64,000 nt of DNA from Sporosarcina sp. ACRSM (GTDB lineage: Bacteria > Bacillota > Bacilli > Bacillales_A > Planococcaceae), in the NCBI RefSeq assembly GCF_022346545.1, contig NZ_JAKRNU010000008.1, positions 124,001-188,000 on the forward strand. The letters run 5' to 3'. Shown here piece by piece: positions 17,333-25,492 of this stretch; positions within the stretch are counted from its first letter, which is position 1; every line of letters begins with the position of its first letter. The notes under the pieces were generated by a model. The model was not told the origin of the DNA. It saw only the letters and a program-made list of their open reading frames with translations, and searched no databases. The translations under genes and the position numbers were made by a program.

Positions 17333-17362
17333 ATCCTATGTCCCAATGAGAGTCTATAGAAC
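17333..17362 (-). promoter_or_regulatory. Possible sigma-E-type promoter for spoIIIAC
   Basis: Minus-strand GTTCTATA (17355-17362) and CATAGGAT (17333-17340) are 14 bases apart. They match the sigma-E -35 and CATACAAT-like -10 at about five and six of eight positions. The distance to the spoIIIAC start is suitable. The match is weak. Confidence 0.3.
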
Positions 17363-17368
17363 AAAAGC

Positions 17369-17501
17369 GAATCGAACAGCGAAGGGTTCGATTTGCCGTA
17401 TTTCTGCGCTTTTTGCAGAAATTAAGGCACTTAGATAAGCGCAATTAACTCCCTCCAAAATCTGTGACATCCGCCGGAGGCTTAACTTGAATCAAGTTAA
17501 G
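17369..17501. repeat. Modular palindromic repeat, copy 2 (between efp and spoIIIAC)
   Basis: Contains the same 72-bp cassette as copy 1 (17369-17440), identical at every base. It is followed by the right half of the shared core (GCGCAATTAACTCC, then CAAAATCTGTGACATCCGCC) and a 21-bp palindrome (17481-17501, arms CTTAACTTGA/TCAAGTTAAG around one A). The left half of the core (hairpin and left stem arm) is missing. It lies exactly where spoIIIAA and spoIIIAB would be in B. subtilis order. The cassette has a stem ATTTCTGC/GCAGAAAT. No gene is seen in this spacer. Confidence 0.85.
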
Positions 17502-17504
17502 TAA

Positions 17505-17544
17505 TGAAAAAAACCTTACCACCCCGATTAGGGTAGTAAGGTTC
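17505..17544 (-). terminator. efp terminator
   Basis: On the minus strand AACCTTACTACCC and GGGTGGTAAGGTT pair across a 6-base loop and are followed by TTTTTTT. It lies about 40 bases past the efp stop and ends transcription before spoIIIAC. Confidence 0.9.
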
Positions 17545-17585
17545 TAAAAATTTCTATCGTATTTTCTACAGATCTGTTCTTATTA

Positions 17586-18143
17586 TTAAGCCCGTGATAC
17601 GTATTCGCCTTCTTCTGTATTGATGATGAGTTTATCACCCGTATTAACGAAGAAAGGTACTTGGACGACGAGCCCTGTTTCCATTTTTGCAGGTTTTGAA
17701 CCACCGCTAGCCGTATCGCCTTTAATACCTGGCTCCGTTTCAGCCACTTCTAACGTTACAGTTACCGGCAATTCCACTCCGAGAACTTCCTCACCGTATT
17801 TCATAATATGTACTTCCATATTTTCTTTCAAATACATCAGTTCATCTTCAATTTGCTTCGCTGAAAGTTCGATTTGCTCGTAAGATTCATTGTCCATAAA
17901 TACATGATCGTCCCCATTTGCATAAAGGTATTGCATGCGGCGATTATCAATTTGTGCTTTTGCAACTTTTTCTCCGGCACGGAATGTTTTTTCATTGACG
18001 TTGCCAGAACGTAAATTACGTAGTTTAGAGCGGACAAACGCAGCCCCTTTTCCTGGCTTAACGTGTTGGAAATCCATTACACGCCAAATGTCACCATCTA
18101 CTTCAATCGTTAAGCCTGTTTTAAATTCGTTCACTGAAATCAT
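17586..18143 (-). CDS. efp: Translation elongation factor P
   Basis: EF-P relieves ribosome stalling at consecutive prolines. The 185-aa protein has three beta-barrel domains with the normal family length. The modified lysine is K32 in [12 protein letters not shown], and the C-terminal domain ends [18 protein letters not shown]. In B. subtilis this lysine carries a 5-aminopentanol group. The frame is open to 18218, but ATG 18143 follows GGAGG at 7 bases and gives [10 protein letters not shown]. It follows the YqhT peptidase by 25 bases, the usual pair, and a strong terminator follows. Confidence 0.97.
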   Translation of the reverse strand: MISVNEFKTGLTIEVDGDIWRVMDFQHVKPGKGAAFVRSKLRNLRSGNVNEKTFRAGEKVAKAQIDNRRMQYLYANGDDHVFMDNESYEQIELSAKQIEDELMYLKENMEVHIMKYGEEVLGVELPVTVTLEVAETEPGIKGDTASGGSKPAKMETGLVVQVPFFVNTGDKLIINTEEGEYVSRA

Positions 18144-18168
18144 GTTGTTTCCTCCAATTGTAATTAAA

Positions 18169-19227
18169 TTATAAAATAATGAGTTCTTTCGGTGAATGCG
18201 TGATACGTTCATTCCCATTTTCTGTTATGATAATGTCGTCTTCAATGCGCACGCCACCGATTTCAGCGAGATAGATCCCTGGTTCGACCGTAACAACCAT
18301 ATTCGGTTCAAGAACGGTTTCCGAACGGAAAGAAAGGGCGGGACCTTCATGTACTTCCAAACCGATTCCATGTCCTGTCGAGTGACCGAACGCATCGCCG
18401 TAGCCTTTGGATAGAATGTAATCACGAGCTATAGCATCTGCTTCTATACCTGTCATACCCGGTTTAATCTCTTTTAATGCAAGTTTTTGTGCAGCCAGTG
18501 TCACTTCGTAAATTTCTCTCAATTTCGCCGAAGGTTGCCCAACAGCGACCGTGCGTGTAATGTCCGAAATATAGCCATTATATAACGCCCCGAAATCGAG
18601 CGTGACGAGTTCTCCTGTTTCGATCACTTTGTTCGTAGCGACACCGTGCGGAAGCCCTCCCCGTAAACCAGATGCAACAATCGTCGAAAAGGATGAGGAC
18701 GTTGCCCCTTGACTGCGCATATACATTTCCAATTCGTTCGACACTTGAAGTTCAGTGACACCCGGTCTGATAAACGTACAAATATGGGCAAAGGCATCAT
18801 CTGCAATTTTTGCGGCCTGCTTCAAAACAGTTAGTTCCTCTTCCGTTTTCACCATCCGCAATTTCTCAACGATGCCAGATACCGGTTTCAGTTCAGCTTC
18901 CAGTTGTTTCCGATACAGTTCATAATGACCGTATGTCATATCGTCTTTTTCAAAACCGATCGTTTTGAGCCCCATGCTTTTTGCTTGTTCCGCGACTTCT
19001 TCAATAATTGTTTTCGTATGCTGGACAATGCGGAACCCATCAATCTCCTTTTCAGCTTGTTCTACATAACGGAAGTCCGTGATAAAAACAGCATCATCGG
19101 ACGAAATAAGGACAAGGCCCGCTGTCCCCGTAAAACCTGTCATATAGCGACGATTGAATGGGTTTGAAATAAGAAGTGCATCGATCTCTTTCTCTAGCAA
19201 CAGTTTACGAATTTTTTTCAGTTTCAT
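18169..19227 (-). CDS. yqhT: M24 family Xaa-Pro peptidase (YqhT)
   Basis: Metallopeptidase of the creatinase/aminopeptidase P group, expected to remove N-terminal residues before proline in peptides. The 352-aa protein has a creatinase-like N-terminal domain (about 1-125) and a pita-bread catalytic domain. Metal-binding residues are visible in [39 protein letters not shown] and VRIEDDI. Length is that of B. subtilis YqhT. It is directly upstream of efp and likely co-transcribed. Proline dipeptidase is an alternative label, and substrate choice cannot be decided from sequence. Confidence 0.92.
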   Translation of the reverse strand: MKLKKIRKLLLEKEIDALLISNPFNRRYMTGFTGTAGLVLISSDDAVFITDFRYVEQAEKEIDGFRIVQHTKTIIEEVAEQAKSMGLKTIGFEKDDMTYGHYELYRKQLEAELKPVSGIVEKLRMVKTEEELTVLKQAAKIADDAFAHICTFIRPGVTELQVSNELEMYMRSQGATSSSFSTIVASGLRGGLPHGVATNKVIETGELVTLDFGALYNGYISDITRTVAVGQPSAKLREIYEVTLAAQKLALKEIKPGMTGIEADAIARDYILSKGYGDAFGHSTGHGIGLEVHEGPALSFRSETVLEPNMVVTVEPGIYLAEIGGVRIEDDIIITENGNERITHSPKELIIL

Positions 19228-19325
19228 AGTCTCATACCCCTTTTCTATGAAGAAGGAACTTCACAACCGCATCTTGCCAGCACTGTTTTCTTTCCTATTT
19301 TATCATATCGGTCCATTGTCGCAAC

Positions 19326-19754
19326 TCATTTTATCGCTTCAACCGAATTTTTCCTCATATAAACCGCTGTCCCGGTTATAAACCTCAATACAATGGCGAG
19401 CAATGCGAGCAACGGCATCGACACAGACCCGATCGCTGCAGATGGAGTCGACGGTGAATGGATCGACCATTCGATCGCCAACACACCAATGATGGCAATG
19501 ATGAGCGCAGTGACAGACGGCGGTATGGACGTTGTGAACGACACCCCAATATAAATCAGTGCATATAACAAAGTAAGGCCCACGAACAGCAACAACCATT
19601 GGATGAAAACATGCAAATGGGCAAACGATCGCCATTTTTCCGCCCATCCGACGGGTGACCACTCTATAAAATTAAATATGTGAAAGAATTTCAACGACAA
19701 TGTCGTAAATAAGGAACTACAAATTGCAGTCCAAAACAATGTGCTCTTGAACAT
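19326..19754 (-). CDS. yqhR: YqhR-like membrane protein
   Basis: A 142-aa protein with four hydrophobic helices (about 5-25, 48-72, 80-98 and 112-130) and no catalytic motif. Position between the efp/yqhT unit and the divergent yqhQ gene matches B. subtilis yqhR. The N-terminal part WSPVGWAEKWRS lies between helix one and two. The ATG at 19754 follows AGGAGGGG. Function is unknown. The identification rests on synteny and topology. Confidence 0.7.
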   Translation of the reverse strand: MFKSTLFWTAICSSLFTTLSLKFFHIFNFIEWSPVGWAEKWRSFAHLHVFIQWLLLFVGLTLLYALIYIGVSFTTSIPPSVTALIIAIIGVLAIEWSIHSPSTPSAAIGSVSMPLLALLAIVLRFITGTAVYMRKNSVEAIK

Positions 19755-19883
19755 AAAAACCCCTCCTGCTGGCAGTGTCGGGCGTTTCCAATCATTTTAA
19801 ACATCTTAGTGGAGCGAATTGCTGTTTTTTAGTATAATGGGGATACGATTTTAGCTGACAGAAAAGAAAGTGTGGGTAACAAT

Positions 19884-20861
19884 ATGCAAAAAAGACAACA
19901 ACCTCCTACATACGGAGGACAAGCGCTTGTCGAAGGGGTCATGTTCGGCGGAAAAGAGCATACAGTTACGGCGATTCGCCGAAAAGATGATTCAATTGAT
20001 TATTTTCATCTTCCAAAAGAAAAGAATAAAACCCGAGCAAAGTTGAAAAAGATTCCTTTCGTTAGGGGGATTGTCGCTTTAATCGAATCGGCTGGCATCG
20101 GATCTCGCCATTTAACGTTTTCAAGTGACCGCTACGATGTAGAGCCCGGCGAAGAGAAGAAAGAGGAAACGGAAGAGACCTCCAAATTAGCTATGATTCT
20201 TGGTGTTGCTGTGGTCGGTGTCCTTTCTTTTCTTTTTGGCAAATTCATCTTCACCCTCGTACCCGTCTTTCTTGCCGGTGCACTTCAATTTATCGTCCCT
20301 GGAAAGACAGGTCAAATTTTACTGGAAAGTCTATTCAAACTCATTTTGTTATTGACCTATATTTCACTCATTTCGATGACTCCGCTCATTAAACGTGTTT
20401 TCCAATATCATGGGGCCGAGCATAAAGTGATCAATGCATACGAGAACGGTTTGCCGATGACAGTTGAAAATGTCCAATCGCAATCACGGCTCCATTACCG
20501 TTGTGGTAGCAGTTTCATCCTCTTCACGGTTATCGTCGGGATGTTCATTTATTTTCTAGTCCCTACTGATCCATTTTGGCTACGTATCGTGAACCGTATT
20601 CTTCTCATTCCGGTCGTCTTAGGCGTCTCGTTTGAAGTACTGCAATTGACGAACTCACTGCGGAACATCCCTGTACTAAAATATTTAGGCTATCCGGGGT
20701 TATGGTTGCAACTTCTGACCACGAAAGAGCCGGATGATAAACAAGTTGAAGTAGCCATCGCTTCTTTTGAAAAGCTATTGGAAATTGAAAAGTACGGCGT
20801 TGAAGTGATGCCGGTCATCGAAAAAACAGAAACGGATCCTGAATCCGTCCCCGTCAATTAA
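19884..20861 (+). CDS. yqhQ: DUF1385 family protein YqhQ
   Basis: Conserved membrane protein of unknown function (DUF1385). The 325-aa protein begins near MQKRQQPPTYGGQALVEGVM, the conserved GGQAxxEGVMFGGK motif. It has about five hydrophobic segments from residue 100 on, with YHGAEHKVINAYENG and RLHYRCGSSF between them. His and Cys residues in these loops suggest metal binding, but that is inference. The frame opens at GTG 19872. ATG 19884 is preferred by comparison with the usual start, but neither has a strong ribosome binding site. It is divergent from yqhR and followed by a strong terminator. Confidence 0.88.
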   Translation: MQKRQQPPTYGGQALVEGVMFGGKEHTVTAIRRKDDSIDYFHLPKEKNKTRAKLKKIPFVRGIVALIESAGIGSRHLTFSSDRYDVEPGEEKKEETEETSKLAMILGVAVVGVLSFLFGKFIFTLVPVFLAGALQFIVPGKTGQILLESLFKLILLLTYISLISMTPLIKRVFQYHGAEHKVINAYENGLPMTVENVQSQSRLHYRCGSSFILFTVIVGMFIYFLVPTDPFWLRIVNRILLIPVVLGVSFEVLQLTNSLRNIPVLKYLGYPGLWLQLLTTKEPDDKQVEVAIASFEKLLEIEKYGVEVMPVIEKTETDPESVPVN

Positions 20862-20897
20862 AAAACGGAAGGCGCCAGATACGGTGCCTTCCGTTTT
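20862..20897. terminator. Bidirectional terminator between yqhQ and lipM
   Basis: AAAACGGAAGGCGCC and GGTGCCTTCCGTTTT pair across a 6-base loop directly after the yqhQ stop. Both strands end in T-runs, which suits the convergent yqhQ and lipM genes. Confidence 0.9.
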
Positions 20898-20951
20898 CCA
20901 TCTCCGGATTTTCCTTCCGGTCATTCTGTAAGCAATCAGAAGTATTAGAAA

Positions 20952-21788
20952 TTATTTTCTGAACGTCCACTCGTCATTAGCATATTTCCGCTCTTCAATT
21001 TCTTTAACCTTCTCAAGTTGTTCTTTTGTTAATGTTAAAGGTTCCAATTGCATATCGAGCGCGTCCTCGAAGCCTTTTGCAAAAGCATCTGCACATTCGG
21101 CAATTGAAATCGCCCTATCCGTGAGCCGATCAATGGCTACCGCCTTCTTAGGCAAGGCTAAACGCGTTCGTTCGCGCAGTCTCTCCGACTTGAATTTAAA
21201 TAATGAAACAAGCTTGTCCTCATCAAGGCTTAACAAAATAGCCCCGTGTTGCAAAATAACGCCTTTTTGCCGTGTCTGGGCACTTCCTGCCACTTTCTTC
21301 CCTTCAACGACAAGTTCATACCAGCTCGGCGCATCAAAACAGACGCCCGATTTCGGATTTCTCAAATCCGCATTTTGTTTTACGGTTTCCGGGACGGAAA
21401 ATTCTGCATTCAATCCAAGATTACGGAAACCTTCCAAGAGACCACCCGATATGACCCGATACGCTTCTGTGACCGTTTCCGGCATATCCGGATACTCTTC
21501 GCTAACGATGACGCTATATGTAAGTTCATGCTCATGGAGAACGCCTCTTCCTCCTGTCGGTCGTCTGACGAAACCGAGTCCAAGCTGCTTCACAACATCC
21601 ATATCGATCTCTTTTTCAACACTTTGAAAGTAACCGATGGAGAGTGTCGCCGGCTCCCATTCATAGAACCGCAAAACCGGTCCAATTTCCCCTTGACTAT
21701 GCCACTCGAGTAAGGCTTCATCCAACGCCATATTAAACGAAGCGCTGCATTTCCCAGAGTTGATGAAATGCCAGACCGTTTTACTCAT
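20952..21788 (-). CDS. lipM: Octanoyl-[GcvH]:protein/lipoate octanoyltransferase LipM
   Basis: Transfers octanoate from acyl carrier protein to the H protein of glycine cleavage, the first step of lipoyl cofactor assembly in Bacillus-type bacteria. The 278-aa protein has the same length as B. subtilis LipM. It shows [20 protein letters not shown] (about 75-95), the catalytic cysteine C150 in [13 protein letters not shown], and lysine K164 in [16 protein letters not shown]. The ATG at 21788 has GGAGGAG upstream. The product serves GcvH, whose partner enzymes GcvT and GcvP are encoded a few kilobases away. It is not in the same transcript as those genes. Confidence 0.95.
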   Translation of the reverse strand: MSKTVWHFINSGKCSASFNMALDEALLEWHSQGEIGPVLRFYEWEPATLSIGYFQSVEKEIDMDVVKQLGLGFVRRPTGGRGVLHEHELTYSVIVSEEYPDMPETVTEAYRVISGGLLEGFRNLGLNAEFSVPETVKQNADLRNPKSGVCFDAPSWYELVVEGKKVAGSAQTRQKGVILQHGAILLSLDEDKLVSLFKFKSERLRERTRLALPKKAVAIDRLTDRAISIAECADAFAKGFEDALDMQLEPLTLTKEQLEKVKEIEERKYANDEWTFRK

Positions 21789-22112
21789 TCAAACTCCTCC
21801 TTTTTCCCGCATTAACGGGCAGTAAGACTCCCACCTCAAGACTTAGGTAAAACGATAAGGATAGGTGGGAGATCAACTGCCCGTAAAAGCCCGATTGGTT
21901 CAACTAACAATCAGTGGGGGATGGGAAAACCCCCACTGATTGAAGTTTCACTTTATCCATGCACTTCATTTTATCATTCTTCAATAGAACTTTGCTAGGT
22001 TATGCTTCGTATCCCTTTATCGTCCATTTCGATGATTGTAGAGGGTTTCGTATTGAACAACTGCTATCCAATCTTATATAATGGGTGAGTAGAGAGAAAG
22101 GGGAAAGTCGTT
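21789..22112. other. Spacer between lipM and yqhL
   Basis: Holds the double-hairpin element at 21815-21942. The remaining 170 bases before yqhL are AT-rich and presumably contain the promoters for the divergent lipM and yqhL genes. No strong -35/-10 pair and no further gene could be assigned. Confidence 0.5.
21815..21942. mobile_element. Double-hairpin element, probable IS200/IS605-derived relic
   Basis: Two strong palindromes. The first is a two-step stem: ACGGGCAGT (21815-21823) with ACTGCCCGT (21876-21884), enclosing CTCCCACCT (21828-21836) with AGGTGGGAG (21863-21871). The second pairs CAATCAGTGGGGG (21908-21920) with CCCCCACTGATTG (21930-21942). No transposase frame is present. Such subterminal palindromes are characteristic of IS200/IS605 ends and of palindrome-ended miniature elements derived from them. 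Assignment as a relic is inference. No gene is interrupted. Confidence 0.6.
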
Positions 22113-22496
22113 TTGAGTTCGAATTACTATGTTTTAGGAGCCATTATACTTATACTGATTGTATACATGGTCGTTACAATGTTACGTTTACGAAAAGCGG
22201 TCACTAACTTGACACAAGCGCAATTTATCGAAGGGTATCGGAAAGCGCAGCTCGTTGACGTGCGTGAACCGAAAGATTTTGATGCCGGTCATATTCTAGG
22301 GGCACGAAACATTCCTTACTCCCAATTCCGCCAACGTTTCAAGGAAATCCGGCCGGACAAGCCTGTTTACTTGTATGACCAAAACGGCGGAAAAAGTGCG
22401 CGTGCAGCACTGTTCTTAAGAAAAAAAGGATATGATCAACTATTCCACCTACAAGGCGGTTTCCGTCTCTGGACAGGTAAAGTGAAAAGCAAATGA
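22113..22496 (+). CDS. yqhL: Membrane-anchored rhodanese-fold protein without catalytic cysteine (YqhL)
   Basis: A 127-aa protein with one N-terminal membrane helix (about 7-24) and a cytosolic rhodanese domain. The fold motifs LVDVREPKDFDAGHILGARN and the C-terminal LQGGFRLWTGK are clear. The active-site loop, normally Cys-x-x-Gly-x-Arg, reads D89-Q-N-G-G-K94 here. Both the cysteine and arginine are replaced, so sulfur transfer is unlikely. A binding or regulatory role is possible. The start is TTG at 22113, with AAAGGGG 9 bases upstream. Position matches yqhL next to lipM. It converges with the MFS gene at a shared terminator. Confidence 0.85.
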   Translation: MSSNYYVLGAIILILIVYMVVTMLRLRKAVTNLTQAQFIEGYRKAQLVDVREPKDFDAGHILGARNIPYSQFRQRFKEIRPDKPVYLYDQNGGKSARAALFLRKKGYDQLFHLQGGFRLWTGKVKSK

Positions 22497-22541
22497 AAAA
22501 AGTTCTTCCCTCTGATTTGATCAGAAGGAAGAACTTTTTTC
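22495..22541. terminator. Bidirectional terminator between yqhL and the MFS gene
   Basis: GAAAAAAGTTCTTCC and GGAAGAACTTTTTTC form a perfect 15-bp stem with T-runs on both strands. It touches both stop codons. Confidence 0.93.
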
Positions 22542-23772
22542 ATTTCTCAATAGATGTGGAAGATTTCGGCTGAATCAAACGATCAGTATGCTTCCCAATG
22601 ATTTTTCCATATCGAACAAACACATAACAAGCAGCGAAAAATCCAGTAACTGCTATAAACGCATCAAATATAAAAATATTCGAAATATTGCCCGTTTTAG
22701 AAAGCAACCCTGTCGCAAGCGGCATGACAACAGAAGCAAGCCCAGCTGCCGTCGCAATGAGTCCCGTCACCCTTCCTTTCTTCAACCAAAATAATTCGGC
22801 CGCAATAGCGATTGCTAGCTGGAAGATTCCTGCAGTTGAAAGTCCGATGAAAAACGCTGCAACGATGGTGACACTTTCAATCTTAACCGTTAAAATCGTC
22901 AAGATCGCAAAAAACGTGATGATGGGATAGATGACAATAATGGTGACTGGTCGTAAAAACTTTTTCATTAGCACCGCTAATGTCAATACGGAAACTATTC
23001 CACCGACACTGTAATAACTTAATAATTTAATGGCACTTTCCGTCGACATCCCAAGGACCTCTTCACCGTAGGAGGGCAACCAGATTTGCGCCACCGTAAA
23101 CAAAGCGGTAGATGTAAAGCCAATCAAGACGAGAGCTAGTCCTTCTTTATTGAACTGCGGTTCAGAAACAAACTTCTTTCCCTCTTCTTGGTCATCGTCC
23201 ATCTTAGCAGGGCGTTTCATCCGATGATTTGGAAAGGAAGCTGGAATGAGCAAAAATGTCGCAAGAAAATAAACGGCAGCCAGAACAAAAAAAGTAGTCC
23301 CGTAAAACAATTCCTGTTTTGCGATAAATAAAATCATCAAAGGCAAAATTGCCGTACCCGTCGCCATGAAGGCTTTAACAAGAATGCTTGCAGACCCTGT
23401 CGCCTTTGGGTAAGCTTCAGCCAAAGCCGGATAAGCCCCCGCATCCAATGCCGAGTTCCCCACACCAGCTAGAAGGGCAAGGATAAACGCAACTTGAAAA
23501 CTCGGTGCTAGCGGGATGCCAACAAGAAAAATTCCCAGCGTAAATGATGCAAAAATAATTAACGGCTTTCTTCCGATCCGATCGGACAAGCGACCTAAAT
23601 AAGCATAAGTGAGCAATTTTCCGATACCAATTGCCGAAATGATATAACTAATTCCTGCGCTATCTGTACTCCATTGATTGGTTAATGAACCCATATTCGA
23701 AATGAGGATGACATTGACCATACCAAGCAGGAAAAAATTCGTATAAATGACCGATGTGGCTTTACTGTACAC
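22540..23772 (-). CDS. MFS transporter
   Basis: Major facilitator protein, 410 aa with twelve hydrophobic helices and a charged central loop (about 185-210, MKRPAKMDDDQEEGKK). The loop after helix two carries the family signature GRLSDRIGRKPLI. The frame is open to 23832, but GTG 23772 follows GGAGG at 7 bases and gives VYSKATSVIYTNFFLLG, so it is taken as the start. Substrate is unknown. It is divergent from the shikimate kinase gene and near a dehydroquinase gene, so an aromatic-acid substrate can be imagined, but nothing in the sequence shows this. Confidence 0.88.
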   Translation of the reverse strand: MYSKATSVIYTNFFLLGMVNVILISNMGSLTNQWSTDSAGISYIISAIGIGKLLTYAYLGRLSDRIGRKPLIIFASFTLGIFLVGIPLAPSFQVAFILALLAGVGNSALDAGAYPALAEAYPKATGSASILVKAFMATGTAILPLMILFIAKQELFYGTTFFVLAAVYFLATFLLIPASFPNHRMKRPAKMDDDQEEGKKFVSEPQFNKEGLALVLIGFTSTALFTVAQIWLPSYGEEVLGMSTESAIKLLSYYSVGGIVSVLTLAVLMKKFLRPVTIIVIYPIITFFAILTILTVKIESVTIVAAFFIGLSTAGIFQLAIAIAAELFWLKKGRVTGLIATAAGLASVVMPLATGLLSKTGNISNIFIFDAFIAVTGFFAACYVFVRYGKIIGKHTDRLIQPKSSTSIEK

Positions 23773-23948
23773 AGTGGAACCTCCTTCTAAGGTGCAAAAC
23801 ATGATTTCCTTTTTTAAGAATATACCCCTCACTTTTCACTGAACCTGTCATCCGCGTTAAACAAAAACAAGCCTTTCTAAATAGTGTTTACAAGATTCTG
23901 AAACTGAACTATACTTTAAATACTATTACCTTAGAAAGAGTGTTTAAT

Positions 23949-24503
23949 GTGAGACTTAGAGAAGTGCCGGTGAGGCAACAGAGCATTGTCCTAATGGGAT
24001 TTATGGGCGTTGGGAAAACGACGATCGGTAGCCTTGTCGCCCAAAAGTTATACCGAAGCTTCGTTGACATTGACGAAGAGATTGAAAAAGAATTCGGCAT
24101 GCCGACGACTGATATTTTTAAAGTCCATGGTGAAACCGTCTTTCGTGAGCATGAAAAAAATTTAATCCAATCTTATTGCGAACAAAAACTAAAAATCATC
24201 TCGATCGGTGGCGGGGCGTTCATGCAGCCCGAAGTACGGGAAGCCTGTCTCGCAAATTGCACCGTCTTTTATCTCGATGTATCGTGGGAACAATGGAAAG
24301 AGCGACTCGATATTTTAATCGATAGTCGTCCGATCTTACAAAATCGGGATCTGGCTGAAATTGAAAAACTTTTCTATGAAAGACAGGGGGCTTATTCGCT
24401 GAATCACTCAACCTTATCGGTGAATGATCAGTCCCCCGAACAGATTGCCGACCATATCGTCGAATCGCTTAAACTAGCTTGGGATATCTACGAACCGCAA
24501 TGA
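23949..24503 (+). CDS. aroK: Shikimate kinase (first copy)
   Basis: Phosphorylates shikimate at the 3-hydroxyl with ATP in aromatic amino acid synthesis. The 184-aa protein has Walker A GFMGVGKT (17-24), shikimate-binding D40-I-D42, FREHE, the SIGGG loop and the lid arginine in DSRPIL. All key residues are present. Start is uncertain: GTG codons occur at 23940, 23949, 23964 and 23970. The one at 23949 has AGAAAGAG at about 8 bases. A second kinase gene lies at 30465-30980 with little close similarity, so these are distant paralogues. aroD lies downstream on the opposite strand. Confidence 0.9.
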   Translation: MRLREVPVRQQSIVLMGFMGVGKTTIGSLVAQKLYRSFVDIDEEIEKEFGMPTTDIFKVHGETVFREHEKNLIQSYCEQKLKIISIGGGAFMQPEVREACLANCTVFYLDVSWEQWKERLDILIDSRPILQNRDLAEIEKLFYERQGAYSLNHSTLSVNDQSPEQIADHIVESLKLAWDIYEPQ

Positions 24504-24509
24504 TTTTAG

Positions 24510-24540
24510 AATGTACCGGAAGCCTATCCGGTACATTTTT
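24510..24540 (+). terminator. Terminator after aroK
   Basis: ATGTACCGGA and TCCGGTACAT form a 10-bp perfect stem with a 6-base loop and a T-run, 7 bases after the stop. Confidence 0.88.
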
Positions 24541-24598
24541 CGTCTTCTATATGAAATAGAAAATACAGTTTAGATTGCTTATGTATGAAAAGATCTAA

Positions 24599-25354
24599 TT
24601 ACCAGTCAACCAGTGTTTCTTGAGACAAGTCAATCAGCTGCTTCAGTTTTTCGATTGGAATTTGTCCAGGGGCCGAACTTTGTCCCCCTACCCCGAATGT
24701 CATAACCGATCCATACATCCAGCCGTTCACCCTGCTCAAAGCACCGAGACTCCCCATTGACATCGTAATGATCGGAATCTGCAAGCGATCATCCATTTCT
24801 TTTGTTAACGTCAATAACCGTAGAACATCTTCTTTATTTTTCGGCATGACGGCCGCCTTTGCAAAATCTGCTCCGTATACTTCTGCCATAATGAGCCGCT
24901 TCATAATTTCTGTATGATGGGGCGTACATTCAAAGTTATGATAAGAAAGAATCAGTTTTTTTCCATTTTCAGACGCTATTTTCCGTAATGTTCGAATATA
25001 TCCAGGTTCATTGGACACTTCAAAATCAATCAAATCAACATCGCTATTTCGGCAAATTTCACAAAGCAAATCCACTATATCCTCTTCAGTCAATGAAATT
25101 CGCTCACCGCCTTCTTTTTCAGATCGGATCGTAAAAAGAAACGGAAGCTCTATCGCTTCACCAATCGCTTTTGCCGTTAACAAAACCGAATGTGTGTCTG
25201 CAATATCTTCATAAAAATCCGCCCGCCATTCGATGAGATCCGGTTTTTTCGGGAGTATCATTTCAAGTTCATGTAATAATGCTTCTCGATTTTTTCCAAC
25301 TAACGGTGTACAAATATAAGGTGCCTTTTTATCTTTGAATAGCTCCGTGACCAT
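24599..25354 (-). CDS. aroD: Type I 3-dehydroquinate dehydratase
   Basis: Schiff-base enzyme that dehydrates 3-dehydroquinate to 3-dehydroshikimate in the shikimate pathway. The 251-aa TIM-barrel protein shows EWRADFYED (about 42-50), the catalytic histidine H139 in LSYHNFE, the Schiff-base lysine K166 in ADFAKAAVMP, and the C-terminal MTFGVGGQSSAPGQIPI. The frame begins at a TTG, but ATG 25354 is preceded by AAGGAG and gives normal length. It converges with aroK. Finding aroD and aroK together suggests a small shikimate-pathway cluster. Confidence 0.94.
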   Translation of the reverse strand: MVTELFKDKKAPYICTPLVGKNREALLHELEMILPKKPDLIEWRADFYEDIADTHSVLLTAKAIGEAIELPFLFTIRSEKEGGERISLTEEDIVDLLCEICRNSDVDLIDFEVSNEPGYIRTLRKIASENGKKLILSYHNFECTPHHTEIMKRLIMAEVYGADFAKAAVMPKNKEDVLRLLTLTKEMDDRLQIPIITMSMGSLGALSRVNGWMYGSVMTFGVGGQSSAPGQIPIEKLKQLIDLSQETLVDW

Positions 25355-25430
25355 TTCCGACAACTCCTTCAATCATTTCAATCTTAAATAAATTGTATCA
25401 TAGAAGAATCTTGCAATGTATTGAAATAAT

Positions 25431-25469
25431 GAAAAAGCGCATTGCTTTTCAGATAATGAAGCAATGCGC
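25431..25469 (-). terminator. Terminator after the 4-TM protein gene
   Basis: GCGCATTGCTT and AAGCAATGCGC form an 11-bp perfect stem. The minus strand continues with TTTTTC. Confidence 0.9.
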
Positions 25470-25492
25470 TGCTCATTGTTAAACCTCTCAGA

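Noticed and set aside
23940..24503. A fused or extended N-terminus for the first shikimate kinase
   Set aside because: The extra residues before Walker A are only a few codons with several possible GTG starts. No additional domain is present.
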